IMG/VR virus record: IMGVR_UViG_3300036870_000026
Location: 1 to 37,271 of that record
DNA length: 37,271 bases
Strand: one strand, 5' to 3'
DNA from: a virus
Position 1 is the stretch's first letter; each line of letters begins with the position of its first letter. The notes beneath the pieces were generated by a model that saw only the letters and a program-made list of their open reading frames with translations, ran no database searches and had not been told where the DNA came from. The position numbers and the translations under genes were made by a program. Shown here in pieces: positions 29,591-37,271 of this stretch.

Positions 29591-30592
29591 ATGCCGATCT
29601 TCTCGTACCTGTCGCCGAAGACGACTCCGAAGCCCGTCATCGTTGAGTCGCGAGAGGCGAAGACGCCCGGCGTTGCCCAAGGGGCTCCGATCCTTCTCTA
29701 CGATCGCGTGACCGTTCTGCCGAACGGCGAGCAACCTCTCAAGTCGAAGTCGTTCACGAACAACCGGAGCCGGCGCATCCAGCTTCACGAGATGCGGATC
29801 GCCGGCACGATCACCGCCACGACCGGGCACGTCGTCCCCCCGATGTTGCTGGCGTTGCAACTCGTGCTCCGAAAGAAGAGCGGGAAGTCGATTCCGATCA
29901 CGCGCGGCTACGTCCCCGTGCCGATGATCTGCAAGTCCACGAACCGCGACGCCGAACTCTTCGGGTTCATCATCACTCTCGCCCCGGCCGACGTGACGGT
30001 CGGCGCGATGGCATGGAAGTTCTCTTACCCCGTCGATCTCGCGCCTGGAGACTTCATCGAGGCACAAGTCAAGAACGTCGGCCTTTACAACGCTTCCGTC
30101 GTGGTCGATCTCTCCTTCGCGGGCGCCGACGCCGCGGATCTTCCGTCGTATCGCGTGCCCTACGTCATGCACTGGCAATCGCGCGACTTCGCCTACGCGG
30201 AAACCGCGGTGGATTCGTCCCCGCCGGATCAACTTGCCAACGGGCTCGGGACCGATCTCCACGTCGATCGAATCATCGGCCGCTTCCTCTCCCGGAATCC
30301 GAAGGGGACCGGGGACGAGGTCGCCGACTTCGCGGACCTGTCCGACCAATCTGTCTTCAACGCCAACCTGAGGATCGGCACTGCCCAGAAGTTCCCGATC
30401 CTTCGTTCCTACGCTCCGTTCCGCGGCGTCTTCGGGCAGGACGCGGCGATCGAGACCGACTTCCTCCTCGCTTCGGGTGACTACCTCACGGTGGATGTCC
30501 AGCACACCGCGGGGCCGACTCTCACGACGCCGTTCACCTACTTCTTCGGCCGCGGACTCATCTCGCTCGTCGGCTGGCGGGAGGTCGCATGA
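29591..30592 (+). CDS. Beta-rich two-module structural protein 1 (candidate double-barrel capsid-type)
   Basis: The product has 333 residues; ATG 29591 has TTGGAGGAAGTCAAA upstream. Two halves of similar plan can be seen: an entry strand (RIQLHEMRIAGTI; DLHVDRIIGRFLSRN), a long beta-rich middle, and a closing strand region with L-x-PGD or L-x-SGD plus V-x-V (LAPGDFIEAQVKNVG; LASGDYLTVDVQHTAG). It ends GRGLISLVGWREVA. This is inferred to be a double beta-barrel type virion protein. Start and stop overlap the next gene by ATGA. Confidence 0.5.
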   Translation: MPIFSYLSPKTTPKPVIVESREAKTPGVAQGAPILLYDRVTVLPNGEQPLKSKSFTNNRSRRIQLHEMRIAGTITATTGHVVPPMLLALQLVLRKKSGKSIPITRGYVPVPMICKSTNRDAELFGFIITLAPADVTVGAMAWKFSYPVDLAPGDFIEAQVKNVGLYNASVVVDLSFAGADAADLPSYRVPYVMHWQSRDFAYAETAVDSSPPDQLANGLGTDLHVDRIIGRFLSRNPKGTGDEVADFADLSDQSVFNANLRIGTAQKFPILRSYAPFRGVFGQDAAIETDFLLASGDYLTVDVQHTAGPTLTTPFTYFFGRGLISLVGWREVA

Positions 30593-31491
30593 CCGCGACT
30601 CGCGATACGGCGCCGTTCATCCTCTTCGGGACGACCCCGAACCTCACCGTGAACGCCTCAGGGGCTTCGGTTCTCCTTCCCGCGGAAGGATTGACGAACC
30701 CGTTCAACGAGCCCATCGAGGTCACCGAGATCGAATTTCTCGTCCAGGCGCAGAGTAGCGCGGTCTGGATTTACGATGTCATGCTGCGCGCGGGCCGGCA
30801 TGATCTCACGAATGGATTCTGTCCAATCCCCGCGGTCGCTCCGAGGTACGACGCGGAGGAAGAGGTAGGCGTGCTCGCCGCGGGTGTCGTGACTGGCATC
30901 GGCTCTTCGACCGTTCGGTGGATCCTGCCCCGGCCGATGATCTTGCCGGCCGGCTCTGCAATCACGGGGGCGTTCCGCGTGAACCCGGCGGCTCCAGGGA
31001 ACACGGGCCCCGGAGTGAATAACACGACCTCGACCCTCACGGTGGTCGCGATTGCTCGTCGGATCGCGCCTGGCACTCCCAAGGCACGGACGACATGCAT
31101 TCCCTTCGTGTCCGGGGCGCTCTACACGGCCGCGCAAGCCTCCGCTGCGGGCGGCTCCATCGGACCCGCTCCGAATGATCTCCAACTGATGAATACCTTC
31201 GCGGCCCCTCTGTACGTCAACCAGATCGTTGGCGCTCCGATCGGCAGCGGCGCGGGATTTGGGGTGCTCGCCCTGACTTCCGTGGTCATCACGGGTCCTG
31301 GCGGCATTCTCGGAACGCCGAGGCGTACCGTGGCGGACGGCATCCCGCAAGGCTTCCTCGGAGCCCGTTCCGCGATCGAGGTTGGGCACGTCTTGAATCC
31401 TGGGGAGAGCTACAGGGCCGTGCTCTCTGGATTCCTCAACGCAACCGGGATGGCGGTCGCGATCGCTGGATATCGTGAGGAGGCACTGTGA
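30589..31491 (+). CDS. Beta-rich two-module structural protein 2
   Basis: The product has 300 residues, start overlapping the previous stop (ATGA). The plan repeats that of its neighbours: LTNPFNEPIEVTEIEFLVQAQ as entry strand, LPAGSAITGAFRV as closing part of module 1, APLYVNQIVGAPIGSG as entry of module 2 and LNPGESYRAVLSGFLN plus AIAGYREEAL at the end. Gly- and Ala-rich, no Cys pattern and no membrane span. No catalytic motif. Confidence 0.5.
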   Translation: MTATRDTAPFILFGTTPNLTVNASGASVLLPAEGLTNPFNEPIEVTEIEFLVQAQSSAVWIYDVMLRAGRHDLTNGFCPIPAVAPRYDAEEEVGVLAAGVVTGIGSSTVRWILPRPMILPAGSAITGAFRVNPAAPGNTGPGVNNTTSTLTVVAIARRIAPGTPKARTTCIPFVSGALYTAAQASAAGGSIGPAPNDLQLMNTFAAPLYVNQIVGAPIGSGAGFGVLALTSVVITGPGGILGTPRRTVADGIPQGFLGARSAIEVGHVLNPGESYRAVLSGFLNATGMAVAIAGYREEAL

Positions 31492-32363
31492 TCCCCCGCA
31501 CCGCTCCAGTAGTTCTCACGGCTGATACGATGTCGATCACGAACGCCGCTGCAAGCGGTGTCACGGTCGCGGCGCCGAATGGGCTTCGTAACAACGATGC
31601 CGTCGGCGTGATCATCGATCGGTTGACGTTCACGTCCCCGGTTAACAACTCGCAAGTTACCGGACGCAACTGCCTCCACGTTTCGCTTCGATACAAGGGG
31701 CTGCCCCTCACGAACGGGTGGGTTCCAGTCGGCGCCTTCTGTCCGGTCGTCAACGAACGGCTCGATACGAAGGTGAACGCGGTCACCCTCTCGAAGCCGC
31801 TATACCTCGGGCCGAATGAGTGGATCGACGTCTCGGTCACTAATCCGCTTGGCGTCGGCATCGCGGCCACGACCGGCTTCGTCGTCAACGCGCAAGGGCA
31901 CTTCGCTGACCCGCCAAGGGAGAAGTGGCTTCCGTATTTCAGTCACTTCATGGGGGCTGCGCGAGACGGCAGTTCCAATGCCGTCTTCGCCGAGGCGTCC
32001 ACGCCTCAAGACCTCGGCAACCCCTTCCCCGATCGGCCGCTCATCATCGAGCGACTCATCGGGCGCGTGGCGCTGGCGACGGCTGCCGCTGGCCCCTACA
32101 CCCTGTTCTCGCCGAACGCCGGGTGGCTGCCGTTCAACCTGCGGATCTCCGATGACCAGTCGAGGTGGTGGATCCAGACGCCCGCGCCGATTCACATCGC
32201 GATGAACTCCCTCACGCGGGCGTGGCGGCTCAACTACGCTCTCCCGCCGTCGAGCTTCCTCCGTGTCGAGGTGGAGGGCACCGCGACGTGGACGAGCAAC
32301 GCGAACGTGCCTCAATTCGGGATCCCGATCGTGGGCATGGTCGGCTATCGCAGGATCGGGTGA
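31488..32363 (+). CDS. Beta-rich two-module structural protein 3
   Basis: The product has 291 residues from a GTG overlapping the previous stop (GTGA). It repeats the plan: GVIIDRLTFTSPVNNSQVTG, LGPNEWIDVSVTNPLG closing module 1, then LGNPFPDRPLIIERLIGRVAL, LPPSSFLRVEVEG and PIVGMVGYRRIG at the end. The shared NPFxxxPxxIxxI and closing VGxRR or GYREE elements link it to its two neighbours. The ATG of the next gene follows by a few bases. Confidence 0.5.
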   Translation: MIPRTAPVVLTADTMSITNAAASGVTVAAPNGLRNNDAVGVIIDRLTFTSPVNNSQVTGRNCLHVSLRYKGLPLTNGWVPVGAFCPVVNERLDTKVNAVTLSKPLYLGPNEWIDVSVTNPLGVGIAATTGFVVNAQGHFADPPREKWLPYFSHFMGAARDGSSNAVFAEASTPQDLGNPFPDRPLIIERLIGRVALATAAAGPYTLFSPNAGWLPFNLRISDDQSRWWIQTPAPIHIAMNSLTRAWRLNYALPPSSFLRVEVEGTATWTSNANVPQFGIPIVGMVGYRRIG

Positions 32364-32367
32364 GACC

Positions 32368-33207
32368 ATGACCTACGACAAGGCAATCACCCAAGTCAGC
32401 ACGAGCTACCAGTTTCAAAGCTACTTCGACTCGGCGTTGCTTCACACCGCGATCCAGTTGCAGTCGCCGGGTGACGCGATCGTCGCCTCGACGAAGCAAT
32501 TCTCGCAGTCGAAGGGCTACGGCATCGCGGTTCATCCGCAAGCGGACTGCCCCATGGCGTTCCGCTTCCGCGGCGGGTCCGCCGATGGCGCCACGCTGAT
32601 CGTGTGCCCGGGGCAAGTCTTCTACCCGGGCTCCTTCGACACCTTCGAGTACGGGCTCCCCTTCGGGTGGCTCGGCGGTGGCTCGGCGCTCTTCTACATC
32701 CTCCATCACCCCGAGGCTCGGGTGGACTTCTCGGGTGCCGGGCGCGCGCCGATCGTTTGCCACCGCGCCCGCTTCATCATCGAGGGCGCCTTTCCTGGCA
32801 CCGTCTCTCGGAACTGGCCCCGGACGTTCCCGTGGCCGGCTGCGGCCATGGGCGCGGGGCCGGCGCCGCAGGATGGCGCTCCGCTCATCGACTTCGAGCC
32901 CGAGATCGCGATCATGCGGCTTCGGTCGTCGATCGCGAACCCGGCCACCCTCACTTTCCAGTGGCATGGCGTGGACGATCTCGACCTCACGGGCGCGAAC
33001 CCGCCCGTGCTCACCCTCACCGACTACACCGACACCGACATCTCGTTCCCGGCGGTCCCGGCAGGCTCGGGCGGCTTCCCCTTCGTGACCATGCCGCCTG
33101 AGATCCATCGGCTCGGGTGCTCGACGGGCGGGCTCAACATCATCGATCCGACGACCGCGCTCAATGGGGTTTACATCGACATCGTGCGGTACTGCCGTCT
33201 GGGCTAG
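32368..33207 (+). CDS. Beta-rich structural protein, less similar
   Basis: The product has 279 residues. Aromatic- and Gly-rich (VCPGQVFYPGSFDTFEYGLPFGWLGGG), with a PGS-type turn and several Cys (ADCPMAF, IVCPGQ, VCHRARF, LGCSTGG, RYCRLG). The two-module plan is not clear here; it could be a vertex or minor shell protein. No family recognised. Confidence 0.5.
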   Translation: MTYDKAITQVSTSYQFQSYFDSALLHTAIQLQSPGDAIVASTKQFSQSKGYGIAVHPQADCPMAFRFRGGSADGATLIVCPGQVFYPGSFDTFEYGLPFGWLGGGSALFYILHHPEARVDFSGAGRAPIVCHRARFIIEGAFPGTVSRNWPRTFPWPAAAMGAGPAPQDGAPLIDFEPEIAIMRLRSSIANPATLTFQWHGVDDLDLTGANPPVLTLTDYTDTDISFPAVPAGSGGFPFVTMPPEIHRLGCSTGGLNIIDPTTALNGVYIDIVRYCRLG

Positions 33208-33215
33208 GAGGCGCC

Positions 33216-33671
33216 GTGGGCTACGCATTCGGAGGTCTCGACGCAAGCCAAGTCGCGCGGCTCGATGCCGTCGTGGCTCAAGCGGCGCAGGCTGCCGCGC
33301 AGGCACAGGCCCTCGTGGATTCGACCTCCTCGACGTGGTCTTCGATCATCGGCGCGGATTCGTCATACAACGCCATGGTAACCGACGCGAAGGCGTCGGC
33401 GACGTTGCGCGACACGCTCCAGGCGAAGCGCGACCGGCTCGTGTCGGACCCCAACGCCAGCGAAGCCGACGTCATGGTGATGGAAGGCGCCACGTCTTCG
33501 CTGGGCAACGAGGCTCTCACCGCCGCCTCGAAGCAACTCTCGATCTCCGAGGCTCTTCGGGAGACGGCGAAGCCACCCAAGCTCACGGACATCCCGTGGT
33601 GGGCGTGGGCAGCCGGCGGAATCGTGGTGCTCGCGGTGGTCTCGCCGTACATCAACCGTGGTCGGAGGTAA
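33216..33671 (+). CDS. Helical protein with C-terminal membrane span
   Basis: The product has 151 residues from a GTG with TAGGAGG in front. Ala/Gln-rich helices (VVAQAAQAAAQAQALVDS; ATLRDTLQAKRDRL) are followed by a clear C-terminal span (IPWWAWAAGGIVVLAVVSPYI) and NRGRR. Stop-proximal codons GTC GGA GGT AA form the next ribosome site. This is another membrane-anchored protein of the structural block. Confidence 0.55.
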   Translation: MGYAFGGLDASQVARLDAVVAQAAQAAAQAQALVDSTSSTWSSIIGADSSYNAMVTDAKASATLRDTLQAKRDRLVSDPNASEADVMVMEGATSSLGNEALTAASKQLSISEALRETAKPPKLTDIPWWAWAAGGIVVLAVVSPYINRGRR

Positions 33672-33675
33672 GGTC

Positions 33676-34011
33676 ATGGCACGTCGCAAGAAGAGGTCGC
33701 GGAGCTTCGGGGAGCGCGCTCACAAGGGCCGCAACGTGCTCAAGGCGATCAGGCGCGCAGTGGGCGCCCGTGGTGAGACGCACCACCGGAGGGCCACCAT
33801 CGGGATCAAGGTTCACGTCGGTCGCTTCACCGATGCTGGCACCGGCCGGGGGCGCTTCTACGCGACGGCGTGTGTCATGGGCAGCGACGCCCGCGGGGTC
33901 CGCGCCAGCCAAGGCCGGCGGTGTGGACCTGACGGCTACGGGAACACGCCCACCCGCGCGGTCGAGTCGGCGCTCGTCGCGCTCGCCAAGTCCCACAACC
34001 TTCGGAAGTAG
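33676..34011 (+). CDS. Basic MARR-type protein 1
   Basis: The product has 111 residues. N-terminus MARRKKRSRSFGERAHKGRN, then a compact domain with FYATACVMGSDARGVRASQG, CGPDGYGNTPTRAVESALVALAKS. The second half is similar to the next protein (ACVxG, RCG, TPTxA motifs). This is probably a nucleic-acid-associated virion protein family present in several copies. Confidence 0.55.
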   Translation: MARRKKRSRSFGERAHKGRNVLKAIRRAVGARGETHHRRATIGIKVHVGRFTDAGTGRGRFYATACVMGSDARGVRASQGRRCGPDGYGNTPTRAVESALVALAKSHNLRK

Positions 34012-34021
34012 GAGATCGGCC

Positions 34022-34321
34022 ATGGCTCGACGCTCGAAGCGGTTCGGCGACATGAAGCACCGGAAGTGGTTCAAGGGGAAGTCGGGCGGCGCGGCCGGCT
34101 GGAAGTCCATCGCCGCCAAGATCCAAGTGGCCCGCGTCGGCGACACAGGAGAGGGCGGACGGCCGAAGCCCTACCGCGCCATCGCATGCGTGGGCGGGGG
34201 TCCGAAGCGCGGCGGATTCTACCCACGGCACGCTGGGACGAGGTGTGGCAACGGCCGCGGGAGAACGCCGACGCTCGCGATCCGCAACGCCTTCAAGGAT
34301 CTCGGGAAGAACTTCAAGTAG
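34022..34321 (+). CDS. Basic MARR-type protein 2
   Basis: The product has 99 residues. MARRSKRFGDMKHRKWFKGK, then YRAIACVGGGPKRGGFYPRH, RCGNGRGRTPTLAIRNAFKDLGKNF. Paralogous in its second half to the protein before it. The ATG follows GGAGATCGGCC. Confidence 0.55.
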   Translation: MARRSKRFGDMKHRKWFKGKSGGAAGWKSIAAKIQVARVGDTGEGGRPKPYRAIACVGGGPKRGGFYPRHAGTRCGNGRGRTPTLAIRNAFKDLGKNFK

Positions 34322-34336
34322 GAGAAGGAGCGATGG

Positions 34337-34666
34337 GTGCCTCGTTTCTCGAAATCTTCGCCAAGAGGCTCGCCTCCGATCGACGCGGAGTTCCGAGAGA
34401 TCAAGGCGGGGGATCCGGTGACGCCGGCTTCACCGGACAGACCTCCGGTACGCTTGCAGGTTCGTCGCGTGCGCGTCGGTACGGCGGTGGCAGCGCGAAG
34501 CCGGCCGCGCCCTGCAAGTGCGACGGGACAAGGGTGCCCGTTCTGCGGGGAGCCGGCAACGGGAAGCGTCGAGGTACTTAGCGGCGTGTCGGTGAAGGCG
34601 TGTCAGCGGTGCGGTGCGATCGGGCGGTTCGCGTTGAAGTTCGGGAGCTACTTGCTGCGGAGGTAG
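34337..34666 (+). CDS. Protein with C-terminal zinc ribbon
   Basis: The product has 109 residues from GTG 34337, which is better spaced from AAGGAG than the out-of-frame ATG at 34333. The first half is Pro/Arg-rich and probably flexible; the second holds CPFCGEPAT...ACQRCGAIGRFALKFG, a zinc ribbon. The final CGG AGG TAG forms the ribosome site of the next gene. No family recognised. Confidence 0.5.
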   Translation: MPRFSKSSPRGSPPIDAEFREIKAGDPVTPASPDRPPVRLQVRRVRVGTAVAARSRPRPASATGQGCPFCGEPATGSVEVLSGVSVKACQRCGAIGRFALKFGSYLLRR

Positions 34667-34669
34667 GTC

Positions 34670-34993
34670 ATGGCGAGACGCAAGCGCAAGCGGTTCGGCG
34701 ACCCGACCGAGGTCCACTCGGAGCGGGCGAAGAGCACCCTCCGGGAGATCCGTCGGCTCATGGGCGCCGTGAAGCGGCACCTGCGGGCGCCGGCTGACTG
34801 CGCGACCGCATCGAGGCTCGCGATCTCGCTCGCGCAACAGCAAGGCGCCTACCTCATCGACCGCGCCTCGGGGCGGGGCCGCGCCCGCTTCGTGAAGGGC
34901 GCGAGTGCCGTGATCGACAAGGTGCTCCGCGAGTGCGTGCTCAAGCCGCGCTCCGAGGCCCACAAGCGGAAGATCCACGCGGTCTGGAGGTAA
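34670..34993 (+). CDS. Basic MARR-type protein 3
   Basis: The product has 107 residues. MARRKRKRFGDPTEVHSERA start, then helices (STLREIRRLMGAVKRHLRA, SRLAISLAQQQGAYLI). N-terminus resembles the other MARR-type proteins while the rest differs. Probably a nucleic-acid-binding virion or assembly protein. Confidence 0.5.
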   Translation: MARRKRKRFGDPTEVHSERAKSTLREIRRLMGAVKRHLRAPADCATASRLAISLAQQQGAYLIDRASGRGRARFVKGASAVIDKVLRECVLKPRSEAHKRKIHAVWR

Positions 34994-34997
34994 CGGC

Positions 34998-35171
34998 GTG
35001 GCACTCCACTTCGACAACCCGCGTCGCCCGGCTGCCCTCGGGCAGATCGATCCCGGCGTCGAGATCGGTGCGACCACGATGCCGCTGTCACCCTTCGTCT
35101 TCTTCCTCGTCGCGGTCGCTGCCGGGATCACGACGTGGTACGTCACCTCGAAGCTCTCGTCTCGGAGGTAG
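34998..35171 (+). CDS. Small single-span membrane protein
   Basis: The product has 57 residues from a GTG at 34998, after GGAGGTAACGGC. A polar start (LHFDNPRRPAALGQIDPG) is followed by one span (SPFVFFLVAVAAGITTWYV) and SSRR. The final CGG AGG TAG forms the ribosome site of the next gene, which supports it as real. Confidence 0.55.
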   Translation: MALHFDNPRRPAALGQIDPGVEIGATTMPLSPFVFFLVAVAAGITTWYVTSKLSSRR

Positions 35172-35173
35172 AT

Positions 35174-35605
35174 ATGTCTCGTTTCGCTCGCGTTCTTCTC
35201 GTCGTCGCTGCGATCGTCGCCGTCGCATCCATTCCTGCCGCCTTCGCTGGCACCGTCGTCGATCAGGGATCCGGCTCCACGCGCGTGATCGATTGGAGCG
35301 TTTCGACGGCCGCGAAGTACGCCGGGAAGACCACCGAGGTCGCGGTGGTTCACACGGCCGGTGGCACGGCCGTTCCTGCAACCGCGCTCGCCGGGCGCAA
35401 GGCGATTGAGATCCAGAACAACGGACCGAATACGATCTATTGCACCGTGGACGGCACCGCGCCGGTTGCGACGACCAACGGGCGGTGGATCCTCACAGGC
35501 AACGCATGGTCGATCGACCTCGGTCCCTCGATCGTCGTCACCTGCATCGCTGGAGTTGCCGATCAGGTCTCGGGTGCCGCGACGATGGTCACGGAGTTGA
35601 GGTAA
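35174..35605 (+). CDS. Exported small beta-rich protein (fibre/spike-like domain)
   Basis: The product has 143 residues. A clear Sec signal peptide (RVLLVVAAIVAVASIPAAFA) precedes a beta-rich mature part with RKAIEIQNNGPNTIYCTVDG, an element seen in phage fibre and decoration domains, and SIVVTCIAGVADQ (two Cys, possible disulfide). An exported signal on a virion-like protein is unusual for a phage. Confidence 0.6.
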   Translation: MSRFARVLLVVAAIVAVASIPAAFAGTVVDQGSGSTRVIDWSVSTAAKYAGKTTEVAVVHTAGGTAVPATALAGRKAIEIQNNGPNTIYCTVDGTAPVATTNGRWILTGNAWSIDLGPSIVVTCIAGVADQVSGAATMVTELR

Positions 35606-35608
35606 CTC

Positions 35609-37271
35609 ATGCGCCGGATTTCTCTCGTCGTCGCCCTCGTCATCATCGGACTCTCCTGCGACGCTGACGCCGCACCGATCATCCGATCTCTCGGTCCTGG
35701 GACCGGCGCTTCTGGTGGTGCGGTGACTCCACCGAATCAGAATGCGGTGCTCTTCGCGCCGTTCAACGTTCCCGGATGCTATGCCAACGGTTCCACGGCA
35801 CTGGCAACGAACGGCGCCGCGGTAGTCTTCACGCGGGGATCTACCGCGAACTATCAAGACAACCCCGGGGCCGGCTGGTCGTCCTGCGCGTCGGGGCAAG
35901 CCCGCGTCTCGGGGTGGACAGGCTATATCTCGGAGCGCGCTGCCTCGCAGCAACTCACGGCGAGCACCGATTCACCAGCGAACGGCGGTGGGTGGGCACT
36001 CATCGCCGCCGGGCCTACTGTCACGCCGAACAACGGCACGATCCCTTGGATCGATGGCACGAGCACGGCAACTCAGATCGTGACGTCGGCCGCGACGTTG
36101 AGTGGCCTCAAGCAAGCGATCACGGAGGGCGCTGTCACCTACGGGTTCGGCGGCTTCTTCCAAGGCAACATGGGGAATGGCAATCAGTATTGCATCGGGC
36201 TGAGCACGGACGGCACGAACGTGGATTGCAAGTTCACGATCTACCCTCCAGCCCTCACCTACCAGACATTGTCTGGTACCACTTCGCGTTGCGGCGTTGA
36301 ACTCGCTGGCGCCGATTGGGTTCGTGCGTGGACCGAATCGACGGTAGCCGGCGGGGCGAGCACGCCGCGCTTCTTCCTCGATGAGAATTGCACCAACGGC
36401 ACGATGACGGGGACCACAAACAACGCGCTGATCTACTATGTCGCGCGCATGTTTATGTACCATCCAAACAACTCGCCGGTATCGACCTACATCTCGGCTG
36501 CCACCTCGCGGGCCGCCGACCGCATGAGTTTCCCGATCTCGGTGACTGGCGGGAACGTCTGCCTTTCCGTGAAGGCGAATCCGATGGGCCTGCCGTGGTC
36601 GGTGCGGCACAACGTGGCTGCTAACATCAACACGCCGCTGGCCGGCGCTTACTCTTCTGGTACGACGGCCGGATCCGCGAACTCGATGTATATGTACCAA
36701 GGCGGCGGCGGAATGGTGTGCAACGTCTATGACAACGCTGTTGGAGTCAAGACGATCACGATCCCCACCGCCATCGATGACAACCTTTCGCACGTCTTCA
36801 AGTGCTGCGCGTCGTCGGCCGGCGTCGTGAGCGCCGGAATGGACGGAGGCATTACCACGAAGACGACTGGCGCTGGTACGGGAATCATCGGTGCGACGCT
36901 CACGTCCGTTTACGTGGGTGAAATCGACTCCGCCGAGACTGCGTGGACCGGCCCGATTGGCGTGAGCGACTTCGCCGTGTGCAACCTTTCCGATCCCACA
37001 CAGTGTGGCGATTGGAGCATCCCAGCTTCCACTTGGGATATGGCTTTGGGCGACTCGATCACTCAGAGCAACTTGTCTTATGTCCTTCCATCAAATACTT
37101 GGACCGTGACTGCCGCCAGCTTGAGCGGCCACCGCGTGATCAACTACGCTTGGGATGGAGCCAAGGCCGCCGATCTCCTCGCAGCGTGGCCGAACATGGG
37201 CGCGATGCAGCGGGCCGGGAAGGTGGCCGTGCTCGTCGGGATCAACGACCTCGAAGCTCCGCTGACCGCCG
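35609..37271 (+). CDS. Exported protein with lectin-like domain and SGNH/GDSL esterase domain (cut by window edge)
   Basis: At least 554 codons stay open from ATG 35609 to the window edge, in one frame throughout. The start is a signal peptide (RRISLVVALVIIGLSC, cleavage near ADA). A beta-rich Cys-containing region of about 430 residues, with GWSSCASGQARVSGW and sandwich-like repeats of strands, resembles a LamG/concanavalin fold. Then ALGDSITQSN (Asp482-Ser483) and VLVGINDL (Asn546) give blocks I and III of an SGNH hydrolase; the catalytic His lies off the window. Such enzymes deacylate surface polysaccharides. It is probably a receptor-binding depolymerase-like protein. Confidence 0.75.
   Translation, partial: MRRISLVVALVIIGLSCDADAAPIIRSLGPGTGASGGAVTPPNQNAVLFAPFNVPGCYANGSTALATNGAAVVFTRGSTANYQDNPGAGWSSCASGQARVSGWTGYISERAASQQLTASTDSPANGGGWALIAAGPTVTPNNGTIPWIDGTSTATQIVTSAATLSGLKQAITEGAVTYGFGGFFQGNMGNGNQYCIGLSTDGTNVDCKFTIYPPALTYQTLSGTTSRCGVELAGADWVRAWTESTVAGGASTPRFFLDENCTNGTMTGTTNNALIYYVARMFMYHPNNSPVSTYISAATSRAADRMSFPISVTGGNVCLSVKANPMGLPWSVRHNVAANINTPLAGAYSSGTTAGSANSMYMYQGGGGMVCNVYDNAVGVKTITIPTAIDDNLSHVFKCCASSAGVVSAGMDGGITTKTTGAGTGIIGATLTSVYVGEIDSAETAWTGPIGVSDFAVCNLSDPTQCGDWSIPASTWDMALGDSITQSNLSYVLPSNTWTVTAASLSGHRVINYAWDGAKAADLLAAWPNMGAMQRAGKVAVLVGINDLEAPLTA

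Overview
The window looks like one end-to-end piece of a double-stranded DNA bacterial virus genome of high GC content. The arguments are: almost no non-coding DNA; long runs of genes joined by 4-base ATGA/GTGA stop-start overlaps; a full virus-type replication and recombination set; four homing-type nucleases (one inside an intein); an adenine/cytosine methyltransferase; a holin-like protein; and a long block of small hydrophobic, basic and beta-rich proteins typical of virion genes. Clear Shine-Dalgarno sequences, a lipobox lipoprotein and Sec signal peptides suggest a Gram-negative, high-GC host. The host cannot be named from the sequence. The window is cut at both ends: a gene runs off the left edge and another off the right edge.

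Left arm (1-18948), all on the minus strand, transcribed right to left. Starting from the divergent control region near 19,000, it holds a Cys-rich lipoprotein, small zinc-type proteins, a SNF2 helicase with a complete tRNA-Gln gene embedded in its reading frame, four small membrane proteins, and a PD-(D/E)XK nuclease with a Cys cluster. After an internal promoter come a Sak4/RecA-like ATPase, a probable ssDNA-binding protein, a DNA methyltransferase, an endonuclease VII, an HNH endonuclease, and a family 4 UDG-family A DNA polymerase fusion interrupted by a LAGLIDADG intein. The arm ends with an HTH protein, a Rad50/SMC-like ATPase, a terminator-like dyad and a further promoter, a DUF932 protein, and the start of an RQLYYQLV-motif protein. 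The genes form a DNA replication, repair and recombination module.

Centre (18949-26704), plus strand. A divergent control region with three tandem hairpins precedes a RepA-like ATPase gene. The 3' third of that gene carries ten AAGTGG iterons in both orientations, followed by palindromic GAATATTCC repeats; this is a probable replication origin inside a coding sequence. Then come a holin-like protein, an exported protein, a thioredoxin-fold protein, a membrane protein with an ECPAC motif, a coiled-coil protein and a transglutaminase-like protein. Behind the last, an endonuclease VII gene has inserted on the opposite strand, and the 3' end of the transglutaminase-like gene is present again on its far side.

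Right arm (26705-37271), plus strand. This is a probable virion module: single-span membrane proteins, several very basic MARR-type proteins, a 230-residue candidate major structural protein followed by two strong hairpins, and three consecutive 290-330 residue proteins that each appear to be made of two similar beta-rich modules. Further small proteins follow, then two exported proteins; the last has a lectin-like beta domain and an SGNH/GDSL esterase domain and runs off the window. No portal, terminase, tail tube, tape-measure or head protease was recognised. Together with the many small membrane proteins this raises the possibility of a tailless or otherwise unusual virion, but the missing genes could also lie outside the window.
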